DNA of 64,000 nucleotides from Dugong dugon (taxonomy: Eukaryota > Chordata > Mammalia > Sirenia > Dugongidae), in assembly GCA_030035585.1 (NCBI GenBank), contig CM057476.1, forward strand, positions 16,848,501-16,912,500, given 5' to 3'. Both the position numbers and the translations under genes were made by a program. A model generated the notes under the pieces. That model was not told the DNA's origin. It made no database searches and was given only the letters and a program-made list of their open reading frames with translations. Positions 37,060 through 46,800 of this stretch are shown here, piece by piece; position 1 is the stretch's first letter, and every line of letters begins with the position of its first letter.

Positions 37060-37232
37060 CAAAAAAAAAAAAAAAAAAAAAACCTGTTGCTGTCGAGTTG
37101 ATTCCGACTCATAGTGACCCTACCGGACAGAGCAGAACTGCCCCAAAGGGTTCCAAGGAACGGCTGGTGGATTCAAACTGCCGACCCTTGGTTAACAGCT
37201 GAGCTCTTAATCACTGTGCCACCAGCGTGCCA
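37060..37232 (-). repeat. AfroSINE
   Basis: Reverse copy preceded by an A-run of about 20, followed by AATGAATGAATAAA. Complete, tandem to the previous copy but an independent insertion. Confidence 0.9.
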
Positions 37233-37309
37233 ATGAATGAATAAAGTAATTTACAGTGTTTCAGTTGTCTAGAAAAGTCCCCATAAGACCTACCATCTCC
37301 TTATGACAG

Positions 37310-37510
37310 AAAATAGATAACAGCTGCTTTTATTCAGTGTTTACAATGTGCCAGGCACTCAACTAAGAGTTTTCAGTGCATTGAATCATTCAATAAAGTG
37401 AGTGCTACTTTCATCATCTCTCCCATTTACAGATGCAGAGGCTAAGGCACAAAGAGTTTGTCATTTGCACAAGATTCCACAAGTAGGTAATAGGGCTGAG
37501 ATCGAATCCA
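37310..37510 (-). repeat. MIR SINE
   Basis: Reverse MIR: acaatgtgccaggcactcaa, atttacagatgcagaggcta, aagattccacaagtagg. Confidence 0.85.
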
Positions 37511-38009
37511 GACAGTGGCTCAGCACCCACACACTCCACCTCCATGCCACAATGCCTTTCAATACTAGGGAAAGAATCTTACTTCTCGAGGTCAGTGTTT
37601 GATGATGCTCCCCAAACTTCAGCCACACAGATGAGTCTCCATTTTATAAAACAATCCGAGAAGATAAACAGCTCTTGCCTTTGAGAAACCTAATATCTAA
37701 ATGAAGCCCTGCTTACAGGCCTCTTGCACAAAACAAGTGAAAACTAAAAAATCAATCCAATCTCCCAGATTTTTAGATAGCCTGATTTTCAGTAGTATGG
37801 AAGAAGAAGAAAAAATTCAGATAACTAACAGAATTATTCACTTTGGGATCACATCAATAGAGCTTCGCCTGTTTGGTCAACCAAACATTCTGTTTTACAC
37901 AATGGCAAACGTTCAATGGCTAGATACTTGGGCAAGTGTGTCTATAAGAAGGCTGTTTTCAAACAGCATGACTACAAGTTGGAAAGCAAAACTCTGGTGA
38001 AGTTAATTT
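37511..38009. other. Intron 1, no repeat or gene recognised
   Basis: Unassigned intronic sequence. Confidence 0.4.
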
Positions 38010-38205
38010 TTTTTTTTTTTTTAAATTAGAAATACATATAAAAGCTCATGGAATCCAGACTTTCTGTAGCCAGTGAGGCTGGATGACCTCCCTCGACCCA
38101 CCCAATACTACTGCCCTGAGATAATCTTTAAACCTTAAACTTTTTAACTGAAACTATCCCCTGAAGTCATCTTTAAACCAAACCATTAAAAAAAAAAAAA
38201 AAAAA

Positions 38206-39047
38206 AAAACCGTTGCCATCAAGTCGATTCTGACTCACAGTGACCCTATAGGACAGAGTAGAACTGCCCCGTAGGGTTTCCAAGGAGCGGTTACTGGGCT
38301 AGTGGATTCGAAATGCCAAACTTTTTTTTTTTTAATTGTGCTTTAGGTGAAAGTTTACAGCTCCAGTTAATTTCTGATACATAAATTTATACACATACTG
38401 TTAAGTGACATTAGTTTCAATCCTTACAATATGACAGCACACTCTCCCTTTCCACCTTGGGTTTCTTGTGTCCATTCAACCACTTCCTGTCCCTTCCTGC
38501 CTTCTCATCCTGCCTTCGGGCTGGAGCTGCGCATTCGGTCTCGTTTATCTGATTGAACTAAGAGGCACACTCCTCACAAGTATTATTTTTTGTTTTCTAG
38601 TCCAGTCTAATCTTTATCTGAAGAGTGGGCTTCGGGAATGGTGTTAGTTCTGGGTTAAAAAAGCATCTGGGGTCTATAGTTTCGCGAGTTCCTCCAGTCT
38701 CTGTCAGACCATTAAGCCTGGTCTTTTTACATGAATTTGAGTTCTGCTCCGTACTGTTCTGCCGCTCTGTCCGGGACTCTCTGTTGTGTTCCCTGTCAGG
38801 GCGGTCACTGGTGGTGGCCGGGTACCATCTGGTCTTCTGGTCTCAGGCTAGTGGAGTCTCTGGTTTATGTGGACCTTTGTCTCTTAGGCTAAGATTTTCC
38901 TTGTGTCTTTGGTGTTCTTCATTCTCCTTTGCTCCAAGTGGGTGTGGACCAATTGACGCATCTTAGATGGCTGCTCAAACTGCTGACCTTTTTGGTTAGC
39001 AGCCGTAGTTGGCCATAGCTCTTAACCACTGCGCCACCAGGGCTCCA
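38206..39047 (-). repeat. AfroSINE split by an L1-type copy
   Basis: SINE pieces 38206-38320 and 38969-39047 join into one reverse copy. The break falls in the B-box region, with similar bases (aaatgccaaac / aaactgctgacc) on both sides as a probable TSD. Confidence 0.82.
38321..38968 (-). repeat. L1-type B insertion inside a SINE
   Basis: Reverse copy starting with a T-run (tail) and running tttaggtgaaagtttacagc, tccttacaatatgacagcac, acttcctgtcccttcctgcc and onward; more diverged than the copies at 6.5 and 9.8 kb. Confidence 0.7.
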
Positions 39048-39349
39048 AACAATAGTTTAGCTTGATAAGTAAAGAATGTCTGCCTTGAGCATTGTGCTCT
39101 TATAAAGAACAATCTATATGGGATCGAAATGACAACAGCAACTTGAAAAGCTTGAGGGGTAGTTAGTTTATCTTTATGGTAGTAGAATAATTTGGAAAAC
39201 CAGAATGAGAATGGTTGCACATCTTGAAGAATGTAATCAATGTAACTGAATTGTACATGTAGAAATTATTGAACTAGTGTATGTATTGCTGTGTATATTT
39301 TCACCAAAAAATTAGATACATACATATATAAAGAAATACATATTAAGGG

Positions 39350-39775
39350 AATGTTAAGTGTCCAGCCCTCTGTTAGGCACAAGACACAGAGTGGTGAGTA
39401 AAGAGAACGGGCTTGCTGCCTTCATGGGACTCAGGGGCAGGTGAGGGAAACAAACATTCACTAAGTCAACAGGCAATTGAATAAAATAACAGCAGGTCAA
39501 GTCAATGGCCAGGAAGAAAACAAACAAGGGGCTGAGTCAGAGCTTAGGTCAGAGACCTTCTTAAGACGGGGTGGCCTGAAACAGCTGCCCTCAGGAAGTT
39601 GGCATGTAAGCTGAGACTTAAAGAATGAGCAGGCACTGGACATGTAAGAGGCAGAGAGGGAAGAGAGCTCCAGGAGGAGGAAACAACCTGGGCAAAACCG
39701 GGGACACGAAAGAGGGAGGAAGTGAGCAAGAAGGAAGCCTCCAAATGAGGGGGCCAGGTCCTACAGGCCCTAGTC
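39350..39775 (+). repeat. Old L2/CR1-like repeat
   Basis: ccagccctctgttaggcaca, gctgccttcatgggactca, ctgcccaaaccggggacac-like blocks, aggtcctacaggcccta: same ancient family as 21540. Confidence 0.6.
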
Positions 39776-39779
39776 GTTG

Positions 39780-40310
39780 TTCGTTGCCGAGTCAACTCTG
39801 GTTCATGATAACCCCCGTGTACAACAGAACTGAAATACTGCCTGGTCTTGCGCCATCTCTACAATCATTGTATGCTCAAGTCCATTGTTGCAGCCACTGT
39901 GTATTCTGAGTGCATTCCAACCGAGGGGGCTCATCTTCCAGCACTGTACTGGACAACATTCTGTTGTGATTCATAGGGTTTTCAATGGCTAACTTTTGGA
40001 AGTAGACTGCCAGACCTCTCTTCCTAGTCTGAGTCTGGAAGCTCCACTGAAACCTATCCACTATGAGTGATCCTACTAGTATTTGAAATACAAGTGGCAT
40101 AGCTAAAAGGGCTACAAACCTAAGCAAAGATAGTACATTGGCAAGGCCCTTACAATAACTATTTCATTATGTCCAAAAGAAATCTAAGAACTTGATTTGA
40201 TGCACTGTTGATAACCCAGTCCCAGATAGCTGACTTGACTCTAATTTTGTAGAAATCTGGCACAGCTTTATAGCAAACATAAGCCACCACAGTACAAACT
40301 GACAGATGCA
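39780..40310 (-). repeat. Long afrotherian SINE split by a 154-bp segment
   Basis: Reverse headless SINE (tttgaaatacaagtggcatagc is followed after the interruption by catagc-like cacagctttatagc and ccaccac). The segment 40105-40258 is foreign to the SINE and is one arm of the inverted repeat described separately. GCATAGCT and GCACAGCT flank it. Confidence 0.75.
40102..40260. repeat. Inverted repeat, left arm
   Basis: Begins GCTAAAAGGGCTACAAACCT and ends TTTGTAGAAATCTGG. It is the reverse complement, at roughly 90% identity by eye, of 40961-41122. It does not match any repeat family I know and no third copy occurs in this window. Confidence 0.85.
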
Positions 40311-40649
40311 TGCAGGTTTGGGAGGCCACAATTAAGAATGTGAGTCTCTCTCCAAGGGCAATGGGGAGTCAAGGAAGGCTCTTCTGCTGAGTCCACTCAG
40401 TGCTCCCATTCCATCCACCCACACAAGTAATTTTTCCCTCTGTTCTCATGTTCTGCTTCCTACTAAGGTGTTGCTAAGGTGTCACTCTTGTTACCTGTCC
40501 CAGGTAACAGAAATGTACCTTCTGGGTCTTCCTAACCAAAAAGGGGATTCAGTGGTGGAACTCTTGATTTTTATGGAGGTCTTTTTTCCTTAACACTGGG
40601 CACAATCATGAGGGGAAGCAATCAGGCAAGGGAAATGTGGAACACATGA

Positions 40650-40805
40650 AAGTATATTTGCTAGTTCATTTATTTTCATCCTCATCAATAGGCATACATC
40701 ATAATAATGATATCAATGGTAACTGGCTAATGCTCATTGATAGTGCTTCCCAGGCACTGCTCCAAGTACTTTATATCTATTAACCCATAATGACCAGGAA
40801 GATAA
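40650..40805 (-). repeat. MIR-like fragment
   Basis: atagtgcttcccaggcactg, ccaagtactttatatctatt: reverse MIR signature, short. Confidence 0.55.
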
Positions 40806-40960
40806 AATAAAAATAACTGGCAATATCTTCCATTGCTATTATTTTGGTTTGGGGGCTAATATAAATTCTGTACATTTGGTTGGCAGGCAAGAACAAAGAA
40901 AATGAATGAATTTTTGTCAGAAAGATGAGTAGCACAGCTACCTATTTTTTCTATCGGTGG

Positions 40961-41122
40961 CCAGATTTCTACAGAATTAGAGTCAACTCAGCTATCTGGG
41001 GCTAGGTTATCAACAGTGCATCAAATCAAGCGCTTAGATTTCTTTTGGACATAATGAAGTAGTTATTATAAGGACCTTGCAATGTACTAACTATCTTTGC
41101 TTAGGTTTGTAGCCCTTTTAGC
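40961..41122. repeat. Inverted repeat, right arm
   Basis: Begins CCAGATTTCTACAGAATTAG and ends TTTGTAGCCCTTTTAGC, the reverse complement of 40102-40260. It has no clear TSD, unlike the left arm, so it may be the older copy. Confidence 0.85.
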
Positions 41123-41164
41123 AAATTGAAAGCAGAAAACTTATTTGCCTCCCTCTTTCCAAGT

Positions 41165-41350
41165 TTCAAGCCTTAATGGCACAGTGGTTAAAGCAATCGA
41201 CTGCTATCCGAAAGGTCAGCGGTTCGAAACCACCAGTGGCTCTGTGGGAGGAAGATGTGGCAGTCAGCTTCCACAGAGATTTACAGCCTCAGAAACCCTA
41301 TGGGGTCACTATGAGCCAGAATCCACTCAACAGCATCAGGTTTGGTTGGC
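41165..41350 (+). repeat. AfroSINE
   Basis: Well-preserved copy: ttaatggcacagtggttaaa head, B-box-like GCGGTTCGAAACC, tatggggtcactatgagcc, end AACAGCATCAGGTTTGG. Confidence 0.92.
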
Positions 41351-41354
41351 TGGG

Positions 41355-41505
41355 TTTCAAGTTTCAGTTTTCTCGTCAGTAAAATGGGAGATAAAATTAC
41401 TTCTACTCCCATATGGGTAATTATGAGGAATCAATTATATGATGTACATAAAGTGCTTAACCCAGGACCTGGCACAGAATAGGCACTCAATAAATATTAA
41501 TGGGT
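41355..41505 (+). repeat. MIR SINE
   Basis: agttttctcgtcagtaaaat, gtaattatgaggaatcaat, gacctggcacagaataggc in sense MIR order. Confidence 0.8.
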
Positions 41506-41519
41506 GTTTCAATATGACG

Positions 41520-41980
41520 ATAATTTACTATTGTTACTTATACAGCTCCTGGCTACCCCTCTAGCCTCACGTCATCTCTATCTCAATCCTCTCTTTTGCT
41601 CCTACATTTCAGTCACACTGGCTTTCCTTGGGTCCCTCCAACAAATAAGTTCTCCCACCTCAGGGCCTTTTCACTTGCTGCTGTCTCTACCATGTGTGCT
41701 CCTCCTGCTCTTTGCAGGCCTGGATTTTTTTTCCTCAGGTCTTCATGTCTTCATCTAGCTGCCCCTCCTTGGAGAGACAGCACTCTCCCTCCACCTCACT
41801 TTTCTTCGACCCTTTATCCTGTTTCTTGGCTTAATAATATTCTGTAATCATCTTCTTTATTTGCATGTTTACTTGTTTTCTGTCTCCACCAGAATATAAG
41901 CTCCAACAGGGCAAGCAGCACTTCCTGGCACATAGTCCGTGCTTAATAAATGGTTTTTAAATGAATGAATGAATTAATTA
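41520..41980 (+). repeat. L2 LINE 3' region
   Basis: cctcagggccttttcacttg, agaatataagctccaacagg, cacatagtccgtgcttaata and the (GAAT)n end. Both open frames here come from L2. Confidence 0.85.
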
Positions 41981-42230
41981 ATTATTGTACTTCCTGATAT
42001 TCTTATATAATTACTTATACATTTATATTATGTTAGTATAATGGAATGTAGTATTATACTATACTATAAGGGAGTGGTTCTCAACTCTGGCTACCCCTCA
42101 GAATGACCTGGAAAGCTTTTAAAAAAAATACTGATGTTGGGGACCCACTCCTAGAGATTCTGATTCAATTGGTATGGGGCAGGGCTTGGGCACAGGAACT
42201 TTTTAAAGTCTCTCCTAGGTAATTCTAATG

Positions 42231-42597
42231 TCTGGGTGGCGCTAACAGTTTGCACTCAGCTACTGATCAAAAGGTTGGCATTTCAAATCTACCCAGTGGT
42301 GCCACAGAAGAAAGGCCTGGCAATCCAGTGCCACAGTTCCAAAAAAACTAAACCTGTTGCTGTAGAATCGACTCCAACTCATAGTGACCCTATAGGGCAG
42401 AAGAGAACTGCCCCACAGGGTTTCCAAGGAGTGGCTGGTGTATTCGAACTGCTGACCTTTTGGTTAGCAGCCAAGGTCTTAACTACTGCACCACCAGGGC
42501 TCCAATGCCATAGATTATAGCTATTGAAAACCCTATGGAACATAGCACTGCTCTGAAGCACGTGGGGTCACCATGAGTTGGAACTGACTCAGCGGGA
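42231..42597 (+). repeat. AfroSINE split by another SINE
   Basis: Forward pieces 42231-42336 and 42514-42597. The inner insertion left CCAGTGCCACAG (42325-42336) and CCAATGCCATAG (42502-42513). Confidence 0.85.
42337..42501 (-). repeat. AfroSINE nested in a SINE
   Basis: Complete reverse copy between the 12-bp duplications; 3' end at the left, ccaccagggctcc at the right. Confidence 0.9.
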
Positions 42598-42639
42598 AAG
42601 GGTGTAGCCAGAGTTAGGAACCACCAACATAGGAGAATA

Positions 42640-43384
42640 TAAAAACGGTGTAACTTTGGAGAGCTTCATTAGGTATGCACTTGGTAGCAACCCATCGGTG
42701 ATGCTGTCACAACCAATATTAATGTGGAATGCAGCAAGAGTTCTGTTTTACAGACCAGAGGGAAAGAACACAGTCCTTTCCATTCAAGACTGTTTGGTGG
42801 AGAGTGTCACAAAATTCCTAGAACTCCAGTTACCGAAAGGCATGGGGTTATTTAGGGTCTTTCTTTCTTTGAAGTCTGGATTCCAGGAGTTGCCTGTACC
42901 TTCCGGTGGTAGCCAGGAGCCCTCACTGCCTGGCCTCACTACACAGCCTGCTGTTTTCTGCTTCTTGAGGTTCAGCATAGAAACAACCACCCTCATCTGG
43001 TTCCTGGCCAACTTACCTTCCATGCATACTTGAGTATCATGTGTCCACCCCAGGGAAGGGTTTATAAATAAGCTGGAAATAACTAGATGTGGTTGACAGT
43101 GACATCCTTAGTAATTACTACAAGAGAGGGACTTGCACATTTCTGGCGGAAGTGTGACCTTCGCTGGTTCAAGGCAGCTGACCAAGCCCTGGCTGCTCTT
43201 ACTAGCTTTTGTAACAACTATCACATTTTGCCAACACGAGTCCAGGTCCAGATAAAAGGGGAAAGGCACTGCTAGAGACTCCTGAGTCCCTTATAAAGGG
43301 TATGATAAGAGCCTATTTGTTCCACATTTCTTATAAAGGTTCATTTGCACCACAGTGGGAAAAAAAAACAGAAAGGAACAATTG
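42640..43384. other. Intron 1, no repeat or gene recognised
   Basis: Unassigned intronic sequence. Open frames at 42656-43033 (+) and 42784-43023 (-) show no domain or splice support. Confidence 0.4.
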
Positions 43385-43545
43385 TTAATCGCAGAGTCGT
43401 TTCTGACTCCTGGCAACCCCATGTGTGCAGAGTAGAACTGCTCCATAGGGTTTTCGAGGCTGTGACCTTTAGGGTGGGTTCAAATCTCCAATCTTTCAAT
43501 TAGTAGTCGAGTGCTTAACCATCTGCGCCACCAAGGGACTTCTGA
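43385..43545 (-). repeat. AfroSINE with TSD
   Basis: Flanked by GAAAGGAACA and AAAAGGAACA. Shortened internally. Confidence 0.85.
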
Positions 43546-43679
43546 AAAGGAACATTCTTCTTAACATACTTTGCAGGAGGAACAAGGACAGCAGCAGGCC
43601 ACTTAGCACCTTAAAATAAGAGTGGTTAGTTTATGAAACTATGAGATCTACAGCTTGGAAAAGAACTCTGGGCAATATC

Positions 43680-44750
43680 CAAACACTACAAATATAAGTT
43701 TAAAGACAATCGACATGGAGAAAATATTTGCAAATCATACGTCTGATAAGGGTTTAATATCTAGAGTACATAAAGAATTCTTACAATTCAACAACAAAAA
43801 GACGGCCCAATTAAAAACTGGGCAAAAGATGTGAACAGACATTTCTCCATAAAAGATATACAAACGTTCAATAAGCACATGAAAAGCTGTTCAACTTCTT
43901 TGATCATTAACGAAATAGTATCAAAATCACCATGAGATACGACTTCACACCTACTCCAAACCAAAAAAACTAAACTAGTTGTCATAGAGTCAACTTTGAC
44001 TCACGGCAACCTCAAGTGTGTCAGAGTAGAACTGCGCTACACAGGGTTTCGATGGCTGATTTTTCAGAAGCAGATTGCCAGGCCTTTCTTCCAAGGCACC
44101 TCCGGGTGGTCTCAAGCCTTCAACCTTTCAGATACCAGCTGACTGCACTAACCTTTGCACCACCCAGGGACTCCTTCTACCTACTAGGAAGGCTGTAATA
44201 AAAAATTAAAATAATTTTTTAAAAAAACCACACACACACAAAACTTGTGGCGAGGATGTGGAGGAATAGGAACCCTTGTACATTGCTGGTGGGAATGTAA
44301 CATGGTATAGCTGCTGTGGAAAAGTCTGGCGGTTCCTCAAAAAGTTAAACATAGAATTACCATATGACCCAACAATTTTGCTCCTAGGTAAATACCCAAG
44401 AGAAATGAAAACATATGTCCATATAGAAACTGGTGCATGAATGTTTATAGCAGCATTATTCATAACAGCCCAAAGATGGAAAGAACCCAAGTGTCCATCA
44501 ACTGGTGACTGGATAAACAAAATGTGGTACGTTAATTAGCCATAAAAATGAATGAAGTACTACCGCATGCTGTAACTTGGATGAACCTCAAAAACATTAT
44601 GCTAGTCAAAGAAGCCAGATACAAAAGGTCAGCACGTGTTATATAAATCCTTTTATATGAAACATCCAGAATAGGTAGATCCAATAGAGAAAGCAGATGG
44701 TGGTTGCCAGAGGATGGAGGGAGGGGGAAATGGAGAGTAATTTCTTAATG
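43680..44750 (+). repeat. L1 ORF2 end and 3' region, split by a SINE
   Basis: agacatttctccataaaaga, ggcgaggatgtggag, tacattgctggtgggaatgt, acccaacaattttgctccta, gtgtccatcaactggtgac. It is the same L1 portion as 33630-34605 but in the opposite orientation, and not coding. Confidence 0.87.
43962..44174 (-). repeat. AfroSINE nested in L1
   Basis: Reverse copy inside the L1; ACCTACT occurs on both sides as a likely TSD. Confidence 0.87.
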
Positions 44751-44958
44751 TTGTTGTTAGCTTCCATCGAGTTGGCTCCTGACTCACGACAACTCCACGC
44801 ACAACGGACTAGGAAAAAAGGCCAGATGATCTGCTTTTGAAAATCAGCCAGTGAAAACCCTACGAATCACAATGGTCCGATCCACAACCAGTCATGGTCA
44901 GCATTTCCTTCAGTTGTGCATGGGGTCACCATGAGTCAGGGACCACTTGACAGCTAAC
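44751..44958. repeat. SINE with 3' tail at both ends (fold-back)
   Basis: The left ~56 bases (gttgttgttagcttccatcg...) are the inverted SINE/RTE 3' end. The remainder is a forward SINE body (ggactaggaaaaaaggcca) with its own 3' end (gggtcaccatgagtcagg ... gctaacaac). The termini are therefore imperfect inverted repeats of each other. Confidence 0.75.
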
Positions 44959-44959
44959 A

Positions 44960-45088
44960 ACAATAGCAGTGGTAGATGCTAAGCACCTACTTCATAGGGT
45001 TGTTGGGAGGACTAATGAGATAATCCTTGAAAAGTATTCAACGCAGTGCCTTGCACATAATAAATGCAAAATAAATGTTATCTATTAT
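44960..45088 (+). repeat. MIR 3' fragment
   Basis: catagggttgttgggaggac, cagtgccttgcacataataa. Confidence 0.65.
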
Positions 45089-45089
45089 A

Positions 45090-45340
45090 ACGATTCCACC
45101 ATCTGTCAGTTTGTTGTACTGTGGTGGCTTCCAAGTTGCTACGATGCTAGAAGCTATTCCATCAGTATTTCAAATACCAGCAGGGTCACTCATGGTGGAC
45201 AGGTTTCGGTGGCGCTTCCAGACTAAAACAAACTAGGAAGAAAGGCCCAGTGATCTACTTCCAAAAATTAGTCAATGAAAATTTTATGGATTATAAAAGA
45301 ATAGTGTCTGATGCAGCCCTGGAAAAGGAACCCTCTAGGC
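45090..45340 (+). repeat. Long afrotherian SINE, headless form
   Basis: Starts CCACCATCTGTCAGTTTG; contains CAGTATTTCAAATACCAGCA and the gactaaaacaaactaggaag block; truncated at its 3' end. Confidence 0.78.
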
Positions 45341-45344
45341 TGGA

Positions 45345-45606
45345 AGTAGCCGTTGTGGCACAGTGGTTACGCTCTTAACTACTAACCAAAAGGTCAGTGG
45401 TTTGAACCAGCCATTCCACAGGAAAAAGATGTGACAGTAAGTTTCTGTAAAGATTTACAGCCTTGGAAACCCCATGAGTCAGTTCTACTCTGTGCTACAG
45501 GGTTGCGATGAGTTGGAATTGACTTGACAGCAATGGGTTTTTGTTTTTGCTTTTGTGTGTGTGTCGGCAATGGGTTTTTGTTTTTGCTTTTGTGTGTGTG
45601 TGTGTG
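45345..45606 (+). repeat. AfroSINE with duplicated tail
   Basis: Full SINE whose last ~37 bases (cagcaatgggtttttg ... gtgtgtgt, 45528-45564) are repeated at 45565-45606 before a TG run. Confidence 0.85.
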
Positions 45607-45985
45607 CATTAGGTGAAGAGTTACAGAACAAATCAGATTCCCATTCGATAGTTTGTACATAAAGTGTTTCATGGACTTGGTTTCATTCCCGGCAGTGTGT
45701 CAGCATTCTCCCCATTTCCACCCTGGGTTCCCCATTTCCTTTTGTCCTGATTTTCTATCCCTTCCTGCCTTCTCATCTTTGCTTTTGGGCAAATACTGCC
45801 CTTTTAATCTTGTATAACTGATTTTTCTAAGCAGCACGTTCCTCTCAGGCATTATTGTTTATTTTATGGGCTTGTCTACTGTTTGGCTGGAAGGTGGTCT
45901 CCAGGAATGGCTTCAGTTCCAGGTCAGAAGGGTGTCTTAGGGCAACAGTCTCGGGGGACAACCGGTTTTTTTGGCTTAGGTTGGA
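45607..45985 (-). repeat. L1-type B tail
   Basis: Reverse type B: cattaggtgaagagttacag, gtcagcattctccccatttc, ctatcccttcctgccttctc, ctactgtttggctggaagg. Confidence 0.7.
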
Positions 45986-45989
45986 TGAT

Positions 45990-46135
45990 ACTCAAAATAC
46001 AGAGTAACTGCAACAATGAATTTGAGCATACCAATGACCGTGAAGATAGCACAGGACCAGGTAACATTTTGTTCTGTTATACATAAAGTTGCCGTGAGTC
46101 GGAGCCTACTTGACAGCAACTAACAACAACATTAT
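45990..46135 (+). repeat. RTE/SINE 3' end
   Basis: aactgcaacaatgaatttga, gttatacataaagttgccgt, ending agcaactaacaacaac. Confidence 0.8.
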
Positions 46136-46619
46136 CGTTATTAGTTTGTCAAAGGCCAGAGCATTGAGAAAAGAAAAGAAAAAAATTTACTTAAAAAGAG
46201 ATGCAAGGGAGTCCGACTTCAGAAGACTGGCTAATGAAATAAAAAGCCCAAGTGTGTAATGGAAACAAGTGCAAAATTACCAAAATTACCAAGTTTCACA
46301 TTAGTTGTTCATGGTGATAAACCAGTATCTTTCTTATAAAATTACAACATCCACATAGAAATTGTCCTGTGTTCAGGCATCAGCATTACAAAACGCAGGG
46401 ATGAAGTTGTCTTGGCCAAGATTTATGGAAGTGCTCACGATTTTAATATTTGAGGGATCAGGACTAGACAGATTGATCCTGTTATTCTTGGTTTATCTTA
46501 GGGTGGAAATTGCTGTTTCTTTTTCCTGGTTATGATATGTGATACGCTTAGTCAAAATGGAAGCAGGCAAATGTGTCAGTTTTCCTTCTGTATGATTTGT
46601 GGAGGAAAATAATCTAGCA
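46136..46619. other. Intron 1, no repeat or gene recognised
   Basis: Unassigned intronic sequence. Confidence 0.4.
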
Positions 46620-46800
46620 GCAAATGCCCCAAGCTGCTTACAGTGGTTCTCTCTGGGAATCAGGACTGCAGGGAAGAGATTACTATTTACTGTATATGGT
46701 TCCTGTAGCGTTTGAATGTTTTGCATGTTCATAAGTTACACTTAGAGTTTTTAAAAGAATATGATCACATAAATTTTAAATAACCAAGTTATCCCATTTC
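46620..46800 (+). repeat. Old L1 3' tail fragment
   Basis: tgcttacagtggttctctct and the following atgttttgcatgttcataag resemble L1M 3' ends. Confidence 0.5.

Larger units (their letters stand above)
38010..39310 (+). repeat. L1 3'UTR type A copy with two nested insertions
   Basis: Left part 38010-38190 (cctgagataatctttaaacc) and right part 39050-39310 (ccttgagcattgtgctct; ttgcacatcttgaagaatgt) match 5700-6080. Between them lies a reverse SINE, itself split by an L1-type B copy. Confidence 0.75.
42066..42632 (+). repeat. MER5A MITE with two nested SINEs
   Basis: MER5A left part to about 42230 (gtggttctcaactctggct; gattctgattcaattggt; aggtaattctaatg), right part 42601-42632 (gtagccagagttaggaacc). 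Between them lies a forward SINE that itself contains a reverse SINE. Confidence 0.8.

Noticed and set aside
36891-37232. CRISPR-like or satellite array
   Set aside because: The repeated units are full SINEs with heads, tails and target bases, not short direct repeats with spacers.
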